Source: Austropuccinia psidii
Lineage: Eukaryota > Basidiomycota > Pucciniomycetes > Pucciniales > Sphaerophragmiaceae
DNA: 64,000 nucleotides
Reading direction: 5' to 3'
NCBI GenBank assembly: GCA_023105745.1
Contig: JALGQZ010000003.1
Coordinates: forward strand, 76,048,696-76,112,695
Part shown: positions 11,165-21,484 of the stretch, one piece after another
How positions within the stretch are numbered: the first letter of the stretch is position 1
How the letters are laid out: each line of letters opens with the position of its first letter
The notes under the pieces: model-generated
Seen by the model: only the letters and a program-made list of their open reading frames with translations
What the model was told of the DNA's origin: nothing
The model's database searches: none
Program-made: the position numbers and the translations under genes

Positions 11165-12601
11165 TGTCAGGCTGAGTCTATGATAAAGGTGTATAATAGT
11201 ATTTACATGCTTTAACTATGACTGTGACATGGTAAAAATAGCTTAAACAGAATTTGATTCATAATAATGAAGGGTTGTAATGATGATAAAAGGGCTTTAC
11301 TATTGTATAATAGTGGTGGTGAGCGCTTCTGAAATCCCTGGGTGCAGTCTTACCAGTTGGGTTACTATAATAAGAGCTACATTACTTAAGTTTAAAGTAT
11401 AACCTGGTTATTTTCCAAGAGTATAACTCTTTTTTGACAGTTTTACTATTTAGGAACTCAAGAGCAGGATGAGGAAACCTTTTCTGGCTGTGAAAAGGCC
11501 CCTTTTTATCCTAAAATGGGGTGAAAAGGCTTCTAGACCTTTCCACATAGAGGAGCTGAAGATGTTTGACTCCCAAGCACTGGCTTGTGGTTTTCTCAAA
11601 GACTTTATAGCCTGTATTTGGCTCAGATGTGGTTTTGAAATGACATCTGGGCAGTTTTCACCAATACAGGGTGAAAAAGTTCATCTGGGGACCACATAGC
11701 CTGATTCTGACGTGTATTACGTGTAGAATGCTTTACAGAATCTGAATGGGACCCCAGTATTGAATGAACTATGAGGTATTGAAGTATAAACATGCTTCTT
11801 TGTCTTTTTGACACCTCATAATCATGGTTATGGGATACTATCTCACTATAAGGCTGTATTGGCCAAAATGTGGAATTTTGACCTTTGAACAGCCATGCCA
11901 TTGTCAGTTTTTGAGATATCAACCTCAAAATTGGTTCAGTGTGTAGTCTGGATGCTTTCTACACAATGGTACCTCATTTGGTATGGTTATTATTAAATAT
12001 GGCAAATTTATGCCATGTACCAGCTTTCTTATACACATTTATGATTTGTCCAAAAACTGTATGGGCCTTGTTTGCTTCCTATCATTTGTTCTATTTGAGA
12101 TATGAGGAAATTGATGGCACCATCAGATAGCCCTTATTTTTCTCTTTCCAAAAAGACCCCACTTTAGGTATGTCACACTAAAACTGTAGAAGTTAGATGA
12201 GAGGTGAATATTTTAATCACCTGTATTTAACCTTATTTTGGTCATAAGTTTTGTAATTCTGGTGCTAGCTCAGTTTGGCTAGTACCATTGCATAGCCCTG
12301 ACTTAGAGCCTCATTTTGAATACCCATTTGATGGTGTTAAGCCTCTTCTTCTGAGTTTCAGATGAGATGTGAAAATTAAGGTTCATGCTCAGCAACAACT
12401 TTGAGCAGGAAGAACATTGATATTCTTTGCCCTATGATGATGGGACTTGCACATTTGTAAAGGGGCGAGTTTCCGCTTTCTTTTGATACTTTTTGAGCTG
12501 ATTTGGCTCAGCTCCATTTTTTGGTGGTAGCTTGGCTATACCATTGATTTATAGTATTTGGCTGTCATGATTGTGCTCTGGTTTTGAGTCACAGGCTGAC
12601 A
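11165..12601 (-). repeat. 5' LTR of E1 (family F1)
   Basis: 1437-bp direct repeat partner of 1440-2876. Termini are TGTCAG and CTGACA, followed by the target duplication CTTTT at 12602-12606. It is the 5' LTR because the PBS lies on its inner side and gag follows on the minus strand. Confidence 0.95.
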
Positions 12602-13814
12602 CTTTTTGAATAAAAGCAATAGGAATTTCTTTTTCTTCTAGGCTGAATCCATTTTGACCATTTTTTTTCACCATTTAGAGTGTCTTTATAAATGTTTTAG
12701 AGTGATGTGTTATTTTAATGATTTTATCACTTTTTTTTGCTTTTTTTCATTTTCCTTTTGTTATTTTCAATATGTTTAATTTTCTTGAATATGAATTTAT
12801 TTGGGTTTTCAATTAAAATTACAGTAGAAGGCTTTGAAGGGCCTGCTACTGTAAAATTATTTACAAGTGTCAATTTTGCTAAAGTACAGTACAAAGCCTG
12901 TAATAGCTTCCACTTGAGAATTGTTGACAATAGTTTACAAACTTACAGTAGGAGACATTACAGGCCCTTTACTATAATTCCTTTTGGAGATTTTACTTTT
13001 TTCCATTTTAATGGGCTGTAACTTATAAAACCCACTAATTATCTTGTGAAATCAGATATACTACTCTCAACCAAACAATAGTAAGGTAGTTTCTCTTTAA
13101 AAAGAGAAATTTGGTTTTTTTGTAATGAACATTAATGCCAATTTTTGAGGATACAAAAAAATCAGAAAATAAAAAAATCAAAAAAACTTAATTCCAGAGA
13201 TTCAAATAAATAAGGAAGCCAAAATAGACACAATTTTTCAATTTTTCTCAAAACGGTTTCATTAAAAGGGCTTTGAAAGCCTTCATATTTTTGTTCTGAG
13301 ATTCCAGAAGCTTAGCCATTATCGCGACAAACATATTCAACAATCTAATTCTATTAGAATAGGATTAATTTGAGAATAATGAGATATATATTTGCAAGCC
13401 ATGATCTCAGATGGCAATAAGAAGTAAAAGTTTCATAAAGTAATAATATCTCATCAATAAACAAAGAGAAGGGATTTATTCAGTTTATAGACTTCTTTGT
13501 AATTATTTTGGCCTTAAGAAATTAATTTATTTAAAATGAAAAATATTTGAAGATTCAATTTTTAATCATAGAGGGTATTTACTTGAATATGAAAATGGAA
13601 ATTGAAATTTTTTTATATAATATACTATATACTTGTTCCATCTCATTAAGAAAGGAAGATAATCTGTGAACTTCTGTAATATTCCAGTGGCTTGGAATAA
13701 CTTGGAATACTAAAAAAATTTAAATCCTGGGTTCAACCTAGTTCAAAGGAAGGTTCCAAGCTCTTTCTAGGAGAGGTCCAACCTGATTTCCAAATGCAAA
13801 CCCTGATTCCAGGT
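12602..13814. other. AT-rich segment between E1 and E2 remnant
   Basis: No supported gene. The 94-codon ORF at 12737-13021 lies over the palindrome at 12837-12970, is hydrophobic at its start and resembles nothing recognised, so it is not called. The rest is AT-rich. The first five bases are the E1 target duplication. Confidence 0.55.
12837..12970. repeat. Imperfect palindrome, possible fold-back element
   Basis: The left arm contains AAGGGCCTG followed by CTACTGTAA. The right arm contains the exact complements TTACAGTAG and CAGGCCCTT in mirrored order, with nine extra bases between them, and weaker pairing continues inward over TTTACAAGTGTCAATT. The span is about 134 bp with a central loop. 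No clear target duplication was found. It could be a MITE-like remnant or a chance hairpin. Confidence 0.5.
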
Positions 13815-14627
13815 GTAGCCATTTAGCTCATGGTGAATATCTGTAACACATATGCATTCTATATGATGTTCTTCTTGTGATACCCATGCTGGATTTTTAG
13901 GTGTATTTTCTAAAGCCCATCTGCTAAGACAATCTGAATTCTTGTGAATATTTACAGATCTATGAGCTATAGTCATATTCTCTCTATATTATTGGATAGT
14001 AATCTGCCATCTCAGCATGTGTCTAGTTGGTGTATTCATGTTTAATAGAGATTTTACAGCATGACAGTCTGTGATGAAATCAAACACTGTTCAATCCAAA
14101 TAATAGTGCAATTTTTTTAAATCCCACACTAGGCCAAGAAATTTCATTTGGATTGCTCCATATCTTTATTATTTTTTCTTAATTTGTCTTGAGATGAAGA
14201 AAATTAGTCCTTAAGCAGCTTTATCATTAATGATTTGTGTCTTGTGTAGTGCAGCACCTTATCCTTCTCCACAAGCATTCATGTACAGTTTGAAAGGTAG
14301 TTTCCAATCTGGGATTAGAAGAAATGGGGAATTTGTGAGGGAATTTTTCATTTACTCATATGATTTCATGGAGTGTCTGTTGGTAACAGAGCTTATACAA
14401 GGATTTGGAAATTATTGCAAAGTCTTTAATATCCAGCAAATTCTAAAGATGATTCCATTTCTTTGTTTGGCTTGGGGAATTGGCTTCAGTAGTACTGCTG
14501 CTACTTCATTTTTATCTATGCCCAAAGTTGATACAGATACAACATGTCCCAGTGCATTTAGTTCAAGATATGCAAAATGACACTTTTGCAGTGAAATTTT
14601 CATATTTACTTGTACTATCTTTTGCAA
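13815..14627 (-). pseudogene. E2 RT thumb and RNase H remnant
   Basis: The segment 14627-14412 reads QVNMKISLQKCHFAYLEL, then the family phrase [17 protein letters not shown] of the RT connection. RNase H follows in fragments and ends with [14 protein letters not shown] (13976-13767), matching the [10 protein letters not shown] ending in E4 and E5. The DG of that ending is changed to DC. Several stops and frameshifts lie between, so no product is possible. Confidence 0.78.
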
Positions 14628-15557
14628 GACTATTTATAGTATTGTTAGGTGTTTTTCCAAAGATTCTGAGAAGACTATAATATTATCAATGTAAATTATT
14701 AGCCATCCTTCTGATAATTCTTCAGGAAATATGGTATTCATCATTCTTTGCTAATGGGAATGTGCATTTTTTTTACCAAAAGGCATCCTTAGGTATTCAT
14801 TTATGCCACAATAGAATATTATCCTTAGTAGATTTCTGGAATTTTCTGTTAAGGAATTTTGGTGAAATCCCTTTAGAGCATCCTAGGCTGTAATGAGCTT
14901 AACCTGTGACAATTGTGTTAATGTCTCATGGAGTCTGCGTATTGGAGAGTTGTCAGGGATAGTATGGGTATTTAGAGCTCTAAAGTCCCCTACCATCCTT
15001 TATTTGCTATTATGGAAAGTTAGAATAACAGGTGTAGTGACTTCTACTGGTTAATTATGTCCTACTTTCTTTTTAATACCCCTAGGTCCATTTATTGTTT
15101 AGTATGGACCTCCAAGGACTCTCTAGCCCTTGGGCTAGCTGGGTAAGCTGTTCTTATTTAAAGGGGTGGATAGGGTTTTAAAATTCAGAATAATTTCTAC
15201 TTTGTGTTGAAGGATAGCACCTAATGGTTCTTTGTCAGTTGTAAGGGCGCTTCTATACTTATAAAAGAGATAAATTGATTTTTCTTTGATTTTTCTGTTA
15301 ATTATCTATTGATTTCTGCCTCTATAAGCTGTTTATTTATTAATAAAGGTTTTTCTGAGTGTTTTGCTCCATTCTTTATGACAGTAATTTGTTTGTTATT
15401 GTTTAAAATTGGAATTTTTGTCTTTTATTGTCCTCTATGATAAAATATCTATCTTTCTGGTTAGAAATTTCTATACAATAGATTGACAAGTAATAATTTT
15501 CAGGTATAAAATGGCTACTAGTACAGTTTTCCATTACTAAAAGCTCTACTTTCACTC
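14628..15557 (-). pseudogene. E2 reverse transcriptase remnant with changed active site
   Basis: RT can be followed from about 15180 (fingers) through the palm to the catalytic box at 14682-14693, which encodes YIDN instead of YIDD: the third catalytic Asp codon is AAT. Sequence after the box (IIVFSESLEKHL) matches the family. 15181-15557 corresponds to the linker between protease and RT in E5, and only scattered matches are visible there. Confidence 0.78.
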
Positions 15558-16495
15558 TTATACATTAGCAAGGGTGGGAAAAACTAGTGTTAAGTCAATT
15601 ATTCCAAGGGGCTTCATGCTTTCACTTGCACAACTAACTTCAAATCCTTGTATTGATATAGTTTTCTCTTCCAAATCTGGTATAACTGTTTGTAAGTAAG
15701 GTTTTCCAAAACAGGTGCAGTATTCTCCTGGGTCAAGGTTTACTCTTGCTTCTTGGATTTCTACCATAGCAATACTTATACTTGATTTCCCAGCTGTATA
15801 TCCCATCCCTTTTGCAGGTTTGGGTTTATGTGGTTTGGAATATTGTCTATTTGTGAGGCTTGTATCAGATGTTTTAACTTGTGGTAATTTTGAATTTACA
15901 GCTAGTACCTCATATTTTAAGTCAATATTATTACTTTGCCCATTGATTATATTAATTTCATCACTTTCAGAATTTTCTGACTCTTCAGTGTCTTTTTCAG
16001 AATCAAATTCATCTTCCTTATCATTGTGGTCTTATGTTTCCACAATTTCATTTATTTTTACCTTTTTGGGGGACTTATCAGCTAAGTGGCCAATACCACC
16101 ACATTTATGGAATTTTCATTTCCCATTGGGGTTGGATGTATTGGGTTTGTAAGGTTCTTTTGGTTTGACTTTATTAATAAATAGTTTTTTTGGAATTTTA
16201 ATATTAAATTTTTTCCATCCTCTGCAAATGTTGGTTCTTGTCACTATATCCTCCGGTGCATTGATATACTATTCTGTGGAAAATGGTTCTATGCATCTTC
16301 TTCTCAGGGAATACTCTAGTTTTCCTACAAATTCTTTAAGTATCTTCATGTGCACTAGTTTTTATGACATTTCTGGATAAAGTGAATTTAATCCTTCAAC
16401 TTTTTTTAACATGCAAGTTAAAGGTTTATCCTTATCTGGGGGAAATAAGAAATCTTCAAATGCATTTTCTATCTTATACCTCCAGGAAGCATTTT
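15558..16495 (-). pseudogene. E2 Gag C-terminal part and protease remnant
   Basis: The protease segment (15806-15558) reads NLDPGEYCTCFGK, so the usual DTGA active-site loop has become DPGE, while VIDLTLVFP and the flanking wording match E5. Upstream, an acidic linker and the knuckle region near 16070-16115 read FHKCGGIGHLADKS, losing the first and last zinc ligands of the CCHC motif. Gag core sequence continues to about 16495 and then stops abruptly. Confidence 0.8.
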
Positions 16496-17039
16496 ACAAC
16501 CAAGACCAGCATAAATGTTGCAAAAATTGCCAGCAATTGACCTCACATGAAGCAAAAGTCAAGAAAACATAAAGAATATGTCACACTATGGTATTACACC
16601 AAATCCTGTGACATCCACCAATATTGGTTCCCCTGTTCCTTCAACTGAGATTGCTCACCCTCTGAATCTCCCGCAACCAGCCAAAGGTTTCTGAAAATAA
16701 CAAAATACCCACCTGTTTCCACACACACATCACAGAGGTCATTCAGCCAGTCTTGATGTAGCATAGGGGTTTGTGACCTTCCTAGGTAATCTATGAATAA
16801 GCTTGGAATGAGTGGAATTGACAATTTGTGTGTGACACAGGTGCATCCAACCCACAATTCTGTGGGTGTGGGTGCATGTGTATAAGTGTGGCACATGCAC
16901 AAAGGCAAACCCATATTCAGGCTTGATTTAGAGGGGAGTGAAAATTTTCAGGTGACACAGGTGGAGCCATTTTAAATCCTGTGATATGTGAGTTTGTGTA
17001 ATATGATAATTGAAATCGGCTTATTCACACCATACCCAA

Positions 17040-20000
17040 TGTTTTAAGCCTGTGACTCAAATCCAGAGCACAAGCATGACAGCCATATACCATAAACCAA
17101 TGGTAGAGAAAAATACCACCAAAACATGGATATGAGCCAAACCAGCTCAAAATTTATCAAAGGAAAAAGGAAACTCACCTGTTTCCAAATATACAAGTCC
17201 CGTTGCAATAGGAAAAAGAACAAGAAAGTTATTGCTTCTCAAAGATGTTTCTGAGAATAAACCTTAATTTTCACCTCCCATCTGAGAGAAAGAGGAATAG
17301 GCTTAACCCCAGAAAATGGGTATTAAAATCTAAGCTCTAAGTCAAGGCTATCTAATGCTAATGTTCAAATTGAGCTAGCACCAAAACTACAGAAGTTATG
17401 ACCATAATAAGGTCAAATAAGGGTGAATGAAATATTATCCTCTCATCTAACTTCTACAGTTTTTGTGTGAGATACCTAGAGTAGGGTCATTTTGGAAGGA
17501 GCACAGTCAAGGATATCTGATAATGCCATCCATTTCCCCATATCCCATTTAGAAACAAATTTATGGGGCATTTAAGTTCCATACAGATTTTGAGAAAATC
17601 ATATATTTGGATAACAAAAATTGAACATAGCATAAATTCTCCATACTTCATGTTACCAATAACAAATGAGGAACAATTGCTTATATCCAATCTAGAGCTA
17701 CAAATTGAACCAACTATGAGCTTAATATCTTGAAAACTGACAAAGGTATAGCAGGTTTAGGCTTAAAATCCCACAGTTTGGCCAATACACCTTTACTGTG
17801 GGATCCTATCCCATAAATATGATTATGAGGTGTCAAATACACAAAGGAGAATTTTGATACTTAAATTTCTCATAGTTCATTCAATACTAGGGTCCAATAC
17901 AGGTTCTGTAAAGCTTTTTACTTGTCAAACACATCAGAATTGTGCTGTGTGGTCCCCAGATAAAGATCCTCACACTGTATTGGGGAAAGCTTCCCAGATG
18001 TGGTTTCAAAGCCACATCTGAGCCCAAAAAAGAGTATATAGGCCTTGTGAAACCACAAGGGATTTCTCTAAAGTGAAAAATCTTCACTTCCTCTATGTGG
18101 ATGGTCTAGGGGACCTTTACAACCCATTTCAAGATAAAAGGAAGCCTTTTCTCTTCCAGAAAAGGAATCCCCATCCTTCTCTTGAATCAATAAGTAGTAT
18201 GGCTTTAAAAAACAGTTATACTCTTGGAAAATAATCAGGTATACCTTAATCTAGTGTGTTGTAGCTCTTACTTTAGTAACCCAACTGGTGAGACTGCACC
18301 CAGGGCTTCCAACAGCATGTCACAGGAGCTCTTGTTGAAAAGAAGAGTGTCCTGGAGCTCAGGAATCAAGAACTCACTTGGAGGTCTCTAAAAGAATAAA
18401 GGAATAACAATGATCATATTTCTTCAAAGAAGAATAAGGGTAAGGAAAAATATGCCAAAGATAAAAGAAAAAGGGAAGCTGATGGCCAAGATAATAAGAG
18501 AAAGCCAAAAGCCAAAGAGCCAACCAAATGAATCCTGAATTCACTGTTTCAATCTGCTCAAAATAACAATGGAATTAGTAATGGATGTGACCACCAATAT
18601 TGACTGACAGGCAAAGAAGAAAAATGTGCAAATGACTGAATTAAGATTATCAGTATTTACTTTAATAAATGAAAAGAAAATAAGGATAAAAATGAATCCA
18701 GCTTATTGATGAACTGGGGAAGAAGTCCTTAGGGAAGAAAAGGTGGCCAGTATATGTGAAAAGCTGAAGACTTATCCTGGAGGGTTGATCACGGAGCTGT
18801 AATGTCTGTTTTAAGTCAATACAGATCTGGACATGTTGCAAATTGAACTGTGGGATGAAATTCCCACAGTGGAACATTAACTGGCCCAAAAGGGCCAAGG
18901 CCATACAGGTTGATTGAATACTGCCTGTATGGACCAATTGAGCTGTCCAAAGAATACTGAAGTACTGGATTTCTTGACAGCTGATTGAACTATTTATAAC
19001 CTCTTGAAATTACCCTTGGAATAATCCTGGAAAGAATATACAACCCAACTCCTGCAGGGCCAGGTGGTTGAGGTCCTCAAATGGTTTTCTGGTAGCCACC
19101 AGGGATTGCAAGACTGAGTGACTGAAGAGACTTCCTTGAAAATGGGTGATGTATTTGGGTACTTGAGTTGAAAAGGAATAATTGGGTGCTTAAAACATCA
19201 CCATTGGCTTGCTGAGCAAAAAGGGTGCATAATGGTATATTATAACATATATGCACCATGCCTGGATCCTTTGGTACAGGGTACATTGATGAATGCGAGG
19301 TCTTCCCCTGAATTGAGGGGAAGCCTTGCTGGACCCAAGCTGTTGGCCTCTGGTGTTTTCCAGAAACCAGGGGTTGAAAGTTTCCAAAATGTGGTTCTTG
19401 GGGTTCTTTTTGCCATTTTTAGGATGGTTGAGATTTGGGGCCAAAATCGGCTCAGGTGGGCCCACATGTGGTTTTGGACTCACCTGGTCTTGGGGGCTGG
19501 TGGACAGCCCCCTTGCACCCTTTTGGCCTCATTGGATTCAGGCCAAAAGGGGCCTTCAGCATATGGACCGTGGGCCACAGAGGCCGTAGGGGACCTAAAT
19601 GGCCCAAAAAGGCCATTTATGCCTTAGACCCCATAATAAAAGGGCTTGGTAAAAGCGACCTGGTGATGGCTAGAGGGGCCATATGGACACGCACAGCCCA
19701 AAAAAAGGTATTGGGCTGGGGGTTGGTGAGGTGGAGAATTGGTCAAAAGGGCCAATGGTTGCAGGACATGGCCTCAGGCCATAAGTGGCCAGTGATAGGT
19801 GATATTGCCCAAAGGACATAAAAAACCAAAATGGTTCAATTGGACATAAAACTGATGACATGACCAATTGGCCGAAAATGAGGTCAGGCTATATTTGCAG
19901 CAAAAAACCATTGGGGGGGGTGATTACACATGGTTGTGACACAGCACTCACCACCACTATTCCCATATTAATGACCATATACCATCAATGAAAAAATTTT

Positions 20001-20082
20001 CTCATCTTAATAATCTGTGTAAAAGTAAGATTTAAAGTTGTAAATACATTTATTACCACTTGATCATAGACTCAGCCCGACA
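17040..20082 (+). repeat. F1-family solo LTR interrupted by a nested LTR
   Basis: 17040-18317 plus 19942-20082 form a diverged copy of the E1 LTR in the opposite orientation, from TGTTTTAAGCCTGTGACTC to CATAGACTCAGCCCGACA. No internal coding region, PBS or purine tract adjoins it, so it is a solo LTR. The flanking five bases do not match (CCCAA on the left, AACTT on the right), but comparison with Plavaka copy B supports insertion at this point followed by a small change. Confidence 0.85.
18318..19941. repeat. Long F2-like LTR with a GC-rich interior
   Basis: 1624 bp from TGTCACAGG to TTGTGACA, flanked by the duplication CAGCA (18313-18317 and 19942-19946). The first ~700 bp follow the 760-bp F2 LTRs at low identity. 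About 870 bp near the right end (19060-19920) has no counterpart in them; much of it is GC-rich and full of GGCC words. ORFs of 65-131 codons in several frames over 19232-19867 reflect the low stop density of that composition and are not called as genes. An 8-base G run lies near 19913. Confidence 0.8.
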
Positions 20083-20668
20083 AACTTCAACATGCTAATT
20101 TATTTTTGGCCATGGGCTTTACTGGTAAAAATTGCAAGTTACTGTCACAAAGTCTTGAAGCAGTTATTTCTCTGGGAAATATCCTACTGAAGCCAACAGA
20201 ATTTTATTATTGTGTTACTATATTTTCAGAAAACATATATATCTTAAATATCATCAAATAACGGTTCTATAATTACAATCAGTGCACATGACATCACTTT
20301 GCTCTCATACAATCCACAATGAACTTCTATTTCTTCTTCAGACATAATAAAGTGTCCATAATTAATACCAACAGCTTTATAAATATTGCGATGAGGCCAA
20401 TCTAGTAAGGATTTCAAATCAATATTCAAAGCTATTAAGTGAAGAAAGTTATTTTTCAGCGTGAAAAATGGGTCAGACACTCTAAATATGCTTTTAATAA
20501 TACCAAATTTCTGTGAGGTGCACCCACAAAAAACATATCAAACTATTTTGGACAATTTTGGTTTCAGTTAAGTATATATTGTTGTTGATATTAATGTTTG
20601 AAACTAGAAATTACCAAGGTGAAACAACTCTTAAAGTGGGATTACTTGTGGATTGTACAGTAGTGTCT
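20083..20668 (-). pseudogene. Plavaka transposase C-terminal fragment (copy A)
   Basis: The clearest open part (20480-20244, 78 residues) aligns with 57029-57412 of copy B over WPHxNIYKxVG, a Gly-His segment, EEEIExHCGLYxxKVMSC and VIIxxLF. Nucleotide similarity continues upstream to 20668, which ends with GTAGTGTCT, exactly where the F2-like sequence begins. Numerous stops are present. This part lies after the catalytic region, and its role in related transposases is not known to me. Confidence 0.72.
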
Positions 20669-21484
20669 TGTAACCACCCTGGAAAATACCCCTCTCAATT
20701 GGTGTTTATGGCAATTCAAGCCTCAACAAATATAGGGCCAATTTGGCCATATCCTAATTCTTATGCCATTTGAAACCTCCTCGCCAGAAATGGCCCTTTT
20801 GTCATATCCACTCTTCACATATCTTGCACAATTGGCCTCTTTGGCCAGCTCTGTCACAGCCATGGAAATTACCCTCCTGGACTCCATATGGCATATCAGT
20901 GCCATATCAATCTTATGGAAATTTGGTGATATCCATAATCACTTGCCAAACTGGCCCTCTCATCTTTTTCTGGCCTTTATTGGCCATTTCACTCCTGGGG
21001 CCAACCTGGCCCCTTCACCATCACCAGGACCTTCCTGGCCTTTCTCTGCTTTTGGAAACTCTTCGGTATTTTCCAGTCAACAGGGAAAATACAGCCCAAA
21101 ATCCTGTATTTGGCTTGTTTAAGCTTTAAATACAGTTTGCACATTTTGTGCATTTTTGCTGTATTCAGCTGTATATTCCATTTTCCCATGTATTATGGGA
21201 AATATGTCCAAAAGGCCATATCAGGCCTTTTGGCGCTTAATTGCCAGTTTTGTGAATTTTGTGCACTTTTGCACATTTTGCGCAAATACAGTTTTTAAGC
21301 TGTATTAGCTGTATCTGGCCAAAAAACCAATAATGGCCAAATACCCCAAAAGACACATTGTCACCTCTGAAGCCTCCAAAACCCAAGTTTCACTCTTATC
21401 CTCCTGGCATCATTCCAAAAGACCTTTGGCCACATTCAACCTCCAATAACCAAAAATGACATAAATGGTGTTACACACCATCAT
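20669..21484. repeat. F2-related LTR-like segment, right end unclear
   Basis: It begins TGTAACCACC exactly where homology to Plavaka copy B stops, resembling the TGTAACAACC end of the F2 LTR at 10023. It shares the GGCC-rich style of 18318-19941 (for example TTGGCCATATCC, CTGGCCTTTATTGGCC) and AATACAG/CTGTATT words around 21080-21310. A second terminus-like GGTGTTACA occurs at 21467-21475, but flanking bases do not match. E3 begins at 21485, so the segment may be cut off by E3. Several ORFs up to 119 codons here are in overlapping frames and not called. Confidence 0.5.

Larger units (their letters stand above)
1440..12601 (-). mobile_element. Full-length Ty3/gypsy chromovirus-type retrotransposon E1 (dead)
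   Basis: Two 1437-bp direct repeats (1440-2876 and 11165-12601) begin TGTCAG and end CTGACA, and the whole is flanked by the 5-bp duplication CTTTT. On the minus strand the order is 5' LTR, PBS, leader ORF, Gag, protease, reverse transcriptase, RNase H, integrase, chromodomain-like tail, purine tract, 3' LTR. Integrase after RT/RNase H places it in Ty3/gypsy. The frame is broken by many stops and by two solo LTRs of another family (5452-6211 and 10023-10779). By eye there are about a dozen mismatches between the two LTRs in their first 150 bases, so the insertion is not recent. Removing the two solo LTRs leaves about 9.6 kb. Confidence 0.95.
13815..16495 (-). mobile_element. Truncated Ty3/gypsy remnant E2
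   Basis: Collinear with about 31850-34540 of E5: on the minus strand Gag core, zinc knuckle, protease, RT and RNase H follow in order. Both LTRs and the integrase are missing. The right end stops inside the Gag core near 16495, where Plavaka copy A sequence begins. The left end fades into unrelated sequence around 13815. It is more decayed than the other elements, with stops every few tens of codons and catalytic positions changed. Confidence 0.85.
16496..20668 (-). mobile_element. Plavaka-type DNA transposon copy A, 3' part, split by an LTR
   Basis: On the minus strand 20668-20083 and 17039-16496 are together collinear with 57000-58030 of Plavaka copy B: transposase C-terminus, a non-coding stretch, then a region both copies share (LHxDW, DVCVxTGG, NQYWWMS when translated). 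Between the two pieces sits the F1 solo LTR 17040-20082. At the junction, sequence on both sides matches an uninterrupted stretch near 57515-57560 of copy B, which shows the LTR was inserted. The upstream transposase part is missing; F2-like sequence abuts at 20669. Confidence 0.75.

Noticed and set aside
12737..13021. 94-codon ORF with a hydrophobic start
   Set aside because: Overlaps the palindrome, resembles nothing known, and AT-rich sequence easily gives Phe/Leu/Ile-rich ORFs.
19232..19867. Overlapping ORFs of 65-131 codons on both strands
   Set aside because: Open in several frames because of GC-rich, low-stop composition inside an LTR; no recognised domain and no preferred frame.
21467..21475. 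GGTGTTACA as right end of an LTR starting at 20669
   Set aside because: Flanking bases (TGTCT left, CACCA right) do not match, and F2 LTRs should end with the other terminus type. Kept only as a possibility in the feature text.
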